Shown here one piece after another: positions 1 through 7,900 of a stretch of DNA of 42,893 nt. Source of the DNA: Planctomycetota bacterium (GTDB lineage: Bacteria > Planctomycetota > UBA1135 > UBA2386); NCBI GenBank assembly GCA_028281765.1, contig JANQJF010000007.1, positions 1 through 42,893 on the forward strand, in the 5' to 3' direction. The notes beneath the pieces were generated by a model that worked only from the letters and a program-made list of their open reading frames with translations, had not been told where the DNA came from and ran no database searches. How positions within the stretch are numbered: position 1 is the stretch's first letter; each line of letters begins with the position of its first letter. The translations under genes and the position numbers were made by a program.

Positions 1-10
1 AGGTTAAGCC

Positions 11-91
11 ATGGACTTTCTCCTCGCCGGCAGCGTGCTGCTCGTCTCGATCGTCGTCCACGAGGTCGCGCACGCCTGGCAGCACCTTTGA
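11..91 (+). pseudogene. Truncated start of an M50 (site-2) protease-like gene
   Basis: A 26-codon frame begins with ATG and ends at TGA. Its translation is a hydrophobic segment followed by HEVAHAW, the metal-binding HExxH helix that lies near the N-terminus of M50 site-2 proteases. A real M50 protein continues for 150 or more residues with a second metal ligand. Here translation stops three residues after HEVAHAW, and neither alternative frame downstream resembles the family. I read it as a gene remnant left by deletion or rearrangement. A short membrane peptide with a chance match is the alternative. Confidence 0.4.
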
Positions 92-301
92 CAGAACCCC
101 CCAAACCGATCAGTTGCTCGACTTCGCGAGCGCCGTGTGTCCAACGGTGAAATGCGTGCAAGTCCCGAGTGACAGGGAATGAGTGGCACGGACCGCGGTG
201 ATTCGCGCAGGCCGGGCAGCTGATCGGCACAAGGGCTTGTCGCGTGGATCGGACGATGCGGTGGAGGAATCCGAGCCGTGCGCTAGACTTCGAGGGCGAT
301 C

Positions 302-1483
302 ATGAAGTTCCCGACCAACCAACTACTCTACGTTGCGATCCTCGGGCTGCTCGGTGGCAGCGGCTGGCAATTCTGGGTCACGTGGAAGGAGCGGCGTGCG
401 CAGAGCCCGACCCAGCGCCGCGAACTCGTGCGTTCGGTCGTGACCAAGTCGATGGCGCGCGCCGAAGAGCGCAAGCCCGAAGCCAAGGGCCCGCCGTACG
501 ACCAGCGCCAGTTCTGGGAGTCGTTCAAGCTCGCGAACCTGACCGGCAAGGTGCCGCCGCCGCCGAAGGATCCGCGCGAGAAGGTCGAGAAGGAAGAAGA
601 GCAGCCCGTCGACAAGACGCCGATCGCGGACATCTGCACGATCGTCTGCCTGGTGTTCGAAGAGGGCGAGTCGCGCGCCGTCGTCCGCTACACGCCGACG
701 TCGAACATCGAGCCGCCGGCCGAACTCGTGAAGGCGCGCGAGACCGCGTCCGCGATGCCGGCGCCGCGCAACGTCCCGAAGAACCGTCCGCGCAAGGGCA
801 AGGCGAAGGCGCGCCCGGCCCCGATGCCGCGGAACCCGAGCCTCGAAGGAGGCTGGACCCATATCCTCGATCTCGAGGACCGACTGTGGCCGCCGTTCGC
901 CCACATCCGCCTCGTGCGCGTCGACGACAACGCGGAGTTCGCGGAGTTCGTGCGCAGCGAAGAGGGCGGCAAGGAAGGCGAGCCCGAGAAGCTGTTCCGC
1001 GACGAACTCGGCCTCTCCCAGGAGATCTCCGAGGTTCTCTACGAGGCAAAGCTCGCCGACCGTCGCAAGCCCGCTGAGCAGAAGCTCGCGCCACTCGCCC
1101 AGGGCCCGTTCCAGTGGATCGAGGGCGAGAAGACGCGGCGCATCAAGGGCGACTACCACATCGGTCGCGTCGACTGGGATGCGTGGAACAAGGACTCGAA
1201 CCGGATCTTCAGCCGCGAGATCGGCACGCGCACCTACAGCCGTCGCGGCGTATCGGGCGTGCAGATCACGAAGGCGAGCGAACGGTTCAAGCAGTTCGGC
1301 GTCGTCGACGGGGACGTGATCATCGCGATCAACGGCCAGCCCGTGAAGTCGAAGGGCGAGGCGATCAAGATCGGCAAGCAGCTCTACAAGCGCGGCGTGC
1401 GTCGCTTCGAGGCGACGTTCCTGAGCCGCGGTCGGCAGGTGACCCGAACCGTCGTCGCGCCGGAAAAGGGCCGTGGTCGATGA
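302..1483 (+). CDS. Membrane-anchored PDZ-domain protein, GspC-like layout
   Basis: This 393-residue protein has one N-terminal membrane segment (about residues 8-25) after a very short cytoplasmic start. A charged, proline-rich linker and a middle domain follow, and a PDZ domain occupies about residues 310-390 (GVSGVQITKASE, VVDGDVIIAINGQPV). One transmembrane helix, a linker and a C-terminal PDZ domain is the layout of the type II secretion inner-membrane protein GspC, which couples the inner platform to the secretin. That match is architectural only, and a general periplasmic scaffold remains possible. The start has a GAGGG ribosome site five bases upstream. The stop overlaps the GTG start of the pantothenate kinase, so the two are probably co-transcribed. 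Confidence 0.8.
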   Translation: MKFPTNQLLYVAILGLLGGSGWQFWVTWKERRAQSPTQRRELVRSVVTKSMARAEERKPEAKGPPYDQRQFWESFKLANLTGKVPPPPKDPREKVEKEEEQPVDKTPIADICTIVCLVFEEGESRAVVRYTPTSNIEPPAELVKARETASAMPAPRNVPKNRPRKGKAKARPAPMPRNPSLEGGWTHILDLEDRLWPPFAHIRLVRVDDNAEFAEFVRSEEGGKEGEPEKLFRDELGLSQEISEVLYEAKLADRRKPAEQKLAPLAQGPFQWIEGEKTRRIKGDYHIGRVDWDAWNKDSNRIFSREIGTRTYSRRGVSGVQITKASERFKQFGVVDGDVIIAINGQPVKSKGEAIKIGKQLYKRGVRRFEATFLSRGRQVTRTVVAPEKGRGR

Positions 1484-2225
1484 CGCCGCCCTCTGCCTGA
1501 CGGTCGATCGCGGCAACACGACCCTCGACTGCATGCTGCACGGCGGCGACGCCGTGCCCGAACGAGCTCGCCTCGCGCCCGCGCCAGGCGAGCTCGCCGC
1601 GTTCTTGGGCGGACGCGTGCCGGATCGGGTCGCAGGCGTGACCGTCGTCGATGGGGGGCTCGAGCCCGTGCGTGCTCTGTGCGCGAAGCTCGGTCGGCCG
1701 CTGCTGCAGGCTGGCGTCGAGCTGTCGTGTCCGCTCGAGCTCGCGTATCCGGAACCGCACACCCTCGGCGCGGACCGCTGGGTCGCGGCCGTCGCCGCGC
1801 ACGAGCCGAACGAGGTCGCGACGATCGTCGTCGACTGCGGCACCGCGGTGACCGTCGACGCCGTGTCCGGCGCCGGCGCGTTCCTCGGCGGGGTCATCGC
1901 CCCCGGTGCGGCGACGATCGCGCACGGCCTCGCCGAACGCGCGCCCGGGCTGCCGCGGCCCGGATTGGACGCGACGTTCGGTCTGCCGGCCGTGACCTCC
2001 GGCGACGCCGTCGCCGCGGGCGTGCAGCTCGGATTCGCCGGTCTCGTCGAAGGGCTCGTCGCTCGCGTCGCGACCGCCGTCGGCTTCGTCGCGCCGCGAG
2101 TCGTCGTGACCGGGGGGCACGCGGAGTTGTTCGCGCGCCACTCGCGGCTCGATCACGAGCGCGTTCCCGATCTGGTCCACCGAGGATTGCGATGTCTTCT
2201 GAGCAAGCACGGCTCCGCGTCCTGA
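1473..2225 (+). CDS. coaX: Type III pantothenate kinase
   Basis: CoaX phosphorylates pantothenate, the first committed step of coenzyme A synthesis. The 250-residue length matches the family. Visible family motifs are the N-terminal phosphate loop TVDRGNTTL, the pantothenate-site motif GADRWVAAVAA, the second nucleotide-binding motif VVDCGTAVTVDAV, the segment FLGGVIAPGAATI and the C-terminal VVTGGHA. The usual first motif is D-x-G-N-T, and here DRGNT fits it. The GTG start overlaps the end of the PDZ gene by 11 bases, and the next gene begins inside this one, which points to translational coupling in one operon. Function is cytoplasmic and housekeeping. Confidence 0.93.
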   Translation: MVDDAALCLTVDRGNTTLDCMLHGGDAVPERARLAPAPGELAAFLGGRVPDRVAGVTVVDGGLEPVRALCAKLGRPLLQAGVELSCPLELAYPEPHTLGADRWVAAVAAHEPNEVATIVVDCGTAVTVDAVSGAGAFLGGVIAPGAATIAHGLAERAPGLPRPGLDATFGLPAVTSGDAVAAGVQLGFAGLVEGLVARVATAVGFVAPRVVVTGGHAELFARHSRLDHERVPDLVHRGLRCLLSKHGSAS

Positions 2226-3211
2226 CCCCGCGCGGGATCGGGGGCGTCTCGGTCGTCGCCATCGAGGGTGCGGACCGACTCGATCGCGCGGCCGGTCTAC
2301 TGCGACGCCGCGGCGACGACGCGCCGATGCGTCCGTCGGCGCGTCCCACGCTGGCCCGGCTGTGCGTCGACGGCGAAGTGCTCGACGAAGTCCTCGTGTT
2401 CGACCGGCCGGATCGGCAGCGGGTCGAGCTTCATCTGCACGGCTCCGAAGCCGTTCTTGGGGCGCTGCCGCTCATGCCGCGGGAGGGGTCATCGGCCGCC
2501 GACCGACTGCTGCGCAGCGCGCTCGGCGACGCGCAGCTCGCGCTGGCGCTCGAGCAGCGGGCACACCCGTGGTCGGAGTTCGTCGCGGGGCTTGCGGACG
2601 CGCCCGACGCCGAGCGCGCTGCCGCCATCGATGCCGCGCGTGCGCGTTCGCGCGTCGCGGTGGCGCTCGCGCGTCCGTGCCGCGTCGTGCTCTGCGGCGC
2701 CCAGAACGCCGGCAAGTCGACGCTGATGAATCGGCTGCTGTTCCAGGACCGCGTGCTCACCGGCGACACGCCCGGGCTGACCCGGGATCCCGTGCGCGAG
2801 CTGACGGTGCTCGACGGGTATCCGTACGACGTCGTCGACACCGCGGGGGAGGGCGACGTCGACGACGAGATCGATCGCGCCGCGCTCGCGCGGGCCCGCG
2901 CGCTTCGCGCTGGCGATGCCGTGCGCATCCTCGTTGTCGACGGGAGCCACGCCGTGCCGGCAGCCGCGCGTGCGCTGCACAACGCACGCACTCTGGTCGT
3001 GCGGAACAAGCAGGACCTCGGGCTGGCCGCGAATTGGCCGACCGAGTTCGTCGACGCGCTGACGCTCTCGTGCGCCGATCCGGCGGATGCGCCTTCGGTC
3101 CGAGAGGCCGTCGGGGCCGCGTTGCGCGCGCTCCGGGGTCTGCCGCCCGCCGGTCCCGTGGGTGGTTCCGCGGCGCTCGACGACGACGAGTTGGCGATGC
3201 TGCCCAACTGA
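2192..3211 (+). CDS. Reduced MnmE/TrmE-like GTPase
   Basis: A 339-residue protein starts like MnmE (LTPRGIGGVSVVAIEG) and contains a complete GTPase core from about residue 165: G1 GAQNAGKST, G2 region TPGLTRD, G3 DTAGEGD and G4 NKQD. The asparagine in the P-loop is the hallmark of potassium-activated TrmE-type GTPases. MnmE, which with MnmG modifies the wobble uridine of certain tRNAs, is normally about 450 residues. This version lacks the canonical N-terminal TGE segment near the folate site (it reads RVELHLHG) and lacks the C-terminal Cys-x-Gly-Lys tail, ending instead in an acidic stretch and LPN. It may therefore be a derived GTPase that no longer modifies tRNA. The ATG has a GAGG site six bases ahead and overlaps coaX by 34 bases. 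Confidence 0.8.
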   Translation: MSSEQARLRVLTPRGIGGVSVVAIEGADRLDRAAGLLRRRGDDAPMRPSARPTLARLCVDGEVLDEVLVFDRPDRQRVELHLHGSEAVLGALPLMPREGSSAADRLLRSALGDAQLALALEQRAHPWSEFVAGLADAPDAERAAAIDAARARSRVAVALARPCRVVLCGAQNAGKSTLMNRLLFQDRVLTGDTPGLTRDPVRELTVLDGYPYDVVDTAGEGDVDDEIDRAALARARALRAGDAVRILVVDGSHAVPAAARALHNARTLVVRNKQDLGLAANWPTEFVDALTLSCADPADAPSVREAVGAALRALRGLPPAGPVGGSAALDDDELAMLPN

Positions 3212-3255
3212 CCGCTCGCTCGCGCACGTCGCGCGTTCTATCATCCCGGCCCGCA

Positions 3256-4599
3256 ATGGGTACGGCACCGAAGCGCGACCTGGTCTCGATCGACGATCTC
3301 TCCTGCGCGGAGATCATGGAGCTGTTCCGGCACGCGGATCAGTTCCGCGAGGACCTGCGCAGTTGGTCGGACCTCTGCCGTGGTTCGATCATGGCGACGC
3401 TGTTCCTCGAGCCGAGCACGCGCACGCGACTCAGCTTCGAGTCCGCGATGCTGCGCCTCGGTGGGGGTGTCGTCACCGCCGCCGAAGCGAGCTCGACGAG
3501 TCAGGCGAAGGGCGAGTCGCTCGCGGACACGGTGCGCGTCGTCGGCGGCGCGTATGCGGACATCCTGGTCGTGCGTCACCCGTGCGACGGGGCGGCGCGC
3601 GTCGCGGCGCAGTACGCGTCGGTGCCGGTGATCAACGGCGGCGACGGCGTGCACGAACACCCGACGCAGACTCTGTGCGACCTCTACACGCTGTGGCGCG
3701 AGAAGGGCGAGCTCGAGGGTCTCGACGTCGTGCTGTGCGGGGACCTGCGCTTCTCGCGGACGATCCACTCGTTCGCCTACGCGCTGGCGCGGTTCGGCGC
3801 GAACATCGTGACGATTCCCTACCCTGGCTTCGAGATGCCGAAACCGGTGCTCGAGCGGTTGGACGCCGAGTTCGGCGTGTCCGCGGTCGCGGCGTCGGTG
3901 GGGGACCTGCCGGGGCTCGCGGTCGGCGACAACTCCGCGGCATACCTGACCGCGAGTCGACCGCACCAGCTCGCGCTGTTCACCCGGCTGACGCCGCACC
4001 ACGTGGAGCGGATCGACGCGATCTACATGACGCGCGCGCAGCGCGAGCGGCACAGCGGCCAATCCACCGAAGGCTACCCGCGTATCTCGACGGAGCTCAT
4101 GAAGGCGGACGTGATGCGCGACGCGCGCATCATGCACCCGCTGCCGCGCACCGACGAGATCGAGTACGAGGTCGACAGCGATCCGCGTTCGATCTACTTC
4201 CGGCAGGCCGAGTTCGGGGTGCCGGTCCGCATGGCGCTGATGGCGTACCTGCTCGGTGCGATCGAGATCGAGGCGGAGTCGCCGGAGCAATTCGCGAGCT
4301 CGCCGGGGCGTCGGTTCGGCGCGGGCGTCGGCGCGTTGTGTCCGAACGAGCGCTGCATCACGAACAGTGAGGCGGTGCGCTACCTGCCGGCCGAATTCCG
4401 CATCCGGCGCGAGGATCCGCCGGTGTTGTCCTGCGCCTACTGCGGTGCCTCTCGGCGAGCGGAGTGGATCGGCTGCGTGACCTCGCGGCGCTACCACCGC
4501 TGGGACTCGGGGGACGCCCGCAAGATCAAGGCCGAGAACCGGGTCTATTTCGAGTCCGAGGAGCAGGCCCGCGTCGAGGGGTACTCGGTCGGGCGCTGA
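3256..4599 (+). CDS. pyrB: Aspartate carbamoyltransferase fused to a PyrI-type zinc domain and an extra C-terminal domain
   Basis: This 447-residue enzyme joins carbamoyl phosphate to aspartate in pyrimidine synthesis. Residues 1 to about 345 are a catalytic chain with STRTR at 54-58, then KGESLADT, HEHPTQTL, GDLRFSRTIHS and HPLPRTDEI. A four-cysteine unit follows at C362, C367, C393 and C396, a CX4C-X25-CX2C pattern close to the CX4C-X23-CX2C zinc site of the separate regulatory chain PyrI, including the flanking NxxCIT. The nucleotide-binding half of PyrI is absent. Residues about 404-447 (YHRWDSGDARKIKAENRVYF, EGY) resemble the small YHrpdC-type zinc domain related to the Ada N-terminus, with its usual cysteines mostly replaced. 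PyrB-PyrI fusions are known; I do not know of this three-part form. It is preceded by a 44-base gap after the GTPase gene. Confidence 0.93.
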   Translation: MGTAPKRDLVSIDDLSCAEIMELFRHADQFREDLRSWSDLCRGSIMATLFLEPSTRTRLSFESAMLRLGGGVVTAAEASSTSQAKGESLADTVRVVGGAYADILVVRHPCDGAARVAAQYASVPVINGGDGVHEHPTQTLCDLYTLWREKGELEGLDVVLCGDLRFSRTIHSFAYALARFGANIVTIPYPGFEMPKPVLERLDAEFGVSAVAASVGDLPGLAVGDNSAAYLTASRPHQLALFTRLTPHHVERIDAIYMTRAQRERHSGQSTEGYPRISTELMKADVMRDARIMHPLPRTDEIEYEVDSDPRSIYFRQAEFGVPVRMALMAYLLGAIEIEAESPEQFASSPGRRFGAGVGALCPNERCITNSEAVRYLPAEFRIRREDPPVLSCAYCGASRRAEWIGCVTSRRYHRWDSGDARKIKAENRVYFESEEQARVEGYSVGR

Positions 4600-4973
4600 T
4601 CCGCGCTCCGGACCCGTGTGAGCGAATCCGCTCGGGGGGCGATGCAAGGCGCACCCAAGTGCCGACGAAGCCGTCAGACCACGGCCCCGTAAGTCCCGTT
4701 GCCTTGGGCTCTTGTGCTTTTTTTCGACAGCGGATCGGGCTGGCATGGCGTTTGAACACTCGGTGCCAACCGGCCTTCCGCAGATTCCGCTGGAGCGTAT
4801 CCGTGGATTCCCCCTGGAGGGGTGGTTGTCCTCTTCCAATCCGTAGAGTTTGATCGCAAGCTACGCGTCCCAACCGACCGAAGTGTAGGTCGCATGTGCA
4901 GCTTCGGTCGACTGCCGATCGGCGTCTCGTCTTCGGCTACCCCTCTCTCCAAGACACTGTGTTTGCACGACCT
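4600..4973 (+). other. 374-base intergenic and leader region before LpA
   Basis: No gene is supported here. A run of seven T (4718-4724) follows a weak, bulged GC-rich stem (about 4692-4710) and could end the upstream operon. Nearer LpA there is a perfect 9-bp stem, CGACCGAAG (4875-4883) with CTTCGGTCG (4902-4910), enclosing 18 bases, and just after it the palindrome GCCGATCGGC (4914-4923). Both would lie in the LpA leader if transcription starts upstream. I see no convincing -35/-10 pair. Confidence 0.45.
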
Positions 4974-7900
4974 ATGAAGTCAGCTACCACATGCTCCGCT
5001 ACCCACCTGCCCCTGGGTTCGTCGTGGTTCGGTCGAGCGTCCGCGCTCGGCCTGATCGGCCTCCTCACGTTGCTCGGTGGGTGTAGTTCGGGCGGGAGTT
5101 CGGGCGCCGGCGCCGCGACGCCGCAGAGCGAGCAGGACGACGTTCCGGACAACACCGGCAACGTCGAACTGCTGGAAATCCAGTACGGGCGACTCGTCGA
5201 CGTCTACGGACTCGAGCGCACGTCGACCGGCGGCCTCGCTCTCAAGATCTTCCAGCGCGACGTGGTCATCGGTCCGGAGATCCAGGACGAACGACCGACG
5301 GGTTCGCTCCTCGAAGACAGCGAAGTACAGTTCGACTTCCTCGCCGCGGATCCCGAGACGCTGCAGCCGGTTCTGCTGATTCCGCGCGAGATCGGAAGCG
5401 ACGACTTCAACCGGCTGTTCGACCGTCTCGACGACGGCAACAAGCTGGTCAACGCCGGTGTGTTCGGGCAAGACGTCGCGACGCAGCCGTACGCGGTGGT
5501 GCCGCGGAACGCCGCGCTGCGCCTGAAGTTCTCGGAGTCGCTCGGCATCAACGAGACGTTCTTCGTGACGCAGGACGAGCCGGTCAACCCCGACGATCGT
5601 CCGGTCGTCACGGGCGTGCGCAACACGGAGGCCATCCAGCTCCTGACGATCGTCGGCGATCCGCTCGACGACGACGACGAAGGGGACTTCCGCCTCCTCG
5701 ACTCGCGCATCATCCCGCGCGGCGACGAGGTCATCATCGATCCGGTGTTCCTCGGCACCGAGGGCGTCGAATACGAAACGCGCAACAACGCCGCCGGCAT
5801 GCCGGAGTCGTCGGATCAGCTCACTGCGAACATCCGCATCGCGATCGCGCTCGAAGGGCCGCTCTCGATCTCCGGCATCCGCGCCGAAGACGGATCGCAG
5901 TTCGTCGGCCGCAACCACACGGGCGCCCTCTCGGTGATCCGCGACTTCCGTTCGGGCAACTCGCAAGACTCTTCGCCGGACCTCTCCGGCGGCTTCATCC
6001 GCGATGCCGAACCGCCGCGTCTCGTCGGCGCGATCCCGTTCCTGCTCGAGGCGGTCGAGGACTTCGACCCGTCGACGCAGATCCTGACGCTGTTCAAGAA
6101 CGGGCGTCAGCACGAAGTCGACCGCGGCGACATCCTCCGCATCGTCGACCAGAACTCCGGTGCGGCGTTCCTGACGGAAGTCTCGGGCGAGCCCGACGAC
6201 GACACGGGTCGCCCCGAAGTCCAGCACGTGCGCGTGCCCGTGCGCCGCATCGAAGGCCTGAGTGGGATCAACCCGGTCCTGCGCTCGGACTACCCGGCGA
6301 ACCCGGCCAACGCGGCCGGCGAAGCGTGGCTGCGCCAAAACGCGCCGCGCGCCGTGCTCCTCGCCGAGTTCACCGCCCGCCGCTTCAACACCGAGACCGG
6401 TGGCTTCTACGGTGACGACCCGACGAACTTCCTGACCTTCACGCCGGAGCCGCTGCCGCAGGCGGCCGGCTTCGATCCGTTCCCGGGTCAGCCGAGTCTG
6501 CCGAACGTGAACATCTCGCCGTTCGCTGGCGCGATCGTCCGCTTCTCGAAGCCGGTCGCGCTCGAAACGGTCAAGGCGTTCGACACGTTCTTCTTCGCGA
6601 CGCGTGACGTGCTCAGCCCGGAGGCGATCGAGGCGTTCAAGGACGAGTACAGCCTGTCCGACGAACAGTTCAACCTGGACAAGTTCATCACGCCGCACTT
6701 GGTCGACGCGCGGAACTTCGACGAGAGTGGTTCGCAGACCACGCTGCGCCTGCAGCCGGTCAAGGGCTTTTACCTCGACGACGCGATGCGCGAGGTCTCG
6801 CCGCCGGACTTCATCGATATCGACCCGTCGAACGGTGACGATCCGATCGGTGGGGATCCCGCCGACCCGCACCCGGGCCTCGTTCCGGAGCGCTATTCAG
6901 GTGGCTCGGTCGCGACGACGACCCTGCCGTACTTCCTGCACATCGTCGGTGGCCTCAACGGCATCCGCGACCTCGCGGGCAACCCGATCGACTTCCAGTC
7001 CGAAACGGGTGGTGTCGACCAGCTCGCGATTCCGTTCTTCCTGGACGGCCGCACGCGCGAAGACGGTTCGCCCTACTTCGAGAACAACCTCGTCGTGAAC
7101 ATCGTCCGTCGCTTCCAGACGAAGGACGAAGACGAGCAGCCGTCGCTCTACCGGATCGGCGGCGATCCGAACGAGTACCCGTTCCCGATGGACGACATCT
7201 TCGGTGCGGTCTCGGTCACGGCCGACGGTCGCCTGGTGTCGCGGCCCGCGTCGCGCGTCACGAAGATCGTCGACAACCTGAACCAGCAGCCGCCACCGGG
7301 CCAAGAGACCCTGCTGCGGTGGTGCCCGCTGACGTTCTCGGGTGAAGGCACCCAGGCGTCGAACTCGGCCGCGGTCGCGTTCGGTGCGGGTATCCAGAAC
7401 CCGAACAACCCGTGGGGTGCCCGTCTGCAGACGGTGTGGCGAGAGATCGACATGAGTCTGTCTCGCGTCGACCCGTTCGACTTCAACCTCGATGTCGAGC
7501 AGCTCTACTGGGCGCCGCTGACGACCGCGTCGATCTTCTTCGACATCTTCGACAACGTGTCGCTCTACCTCGGTCACTCCGAGTTCCGTCCGGAGCCGTG
7601 CGTCGGTCAGTTCACCGCGCTGCCGGTGTTCACGAACTCCGGCCTCAAGCCGCGCTTCGACGACAACTACGCGAACAACCCGGCCGCGACCGGCACAGGT
7701 CAGGACATCGAACTCAAGCCCGCGCCGCACGCGGCGTACGAAGGCGCCGAGTTCACGATCAACCCGCCGGAAGCGATCCTCGAGCCGAACGGCATCAACC
7801 GCTTCCTGCCGCTGCCCGAGTTCCAGAAGCCGTACTTCGTGTGGCGCGACGAGACGTCGCCGCTGCAGGGCGGCATGACGCGCCAGGGCGACGACACGAC

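Noticed and set aside
83..92. CTTTGAC at the end of the M50-like fragment, the same heptamer as the release-factor-2 frameshift site
   Set aside because: The +1 frame after it runs about 30 codons without any M50 similarity and no upstream Shine-Dalgarno-like stimulator is visible, so programmed frameshifting is not supported.
4845..4855. AGAGTTTGATC, identical to the start of the common 16S rRNA 5' signature
   Set aside because: The following bases do not continue as 16S rRNA and no other rRNA signature is present; a chance match.
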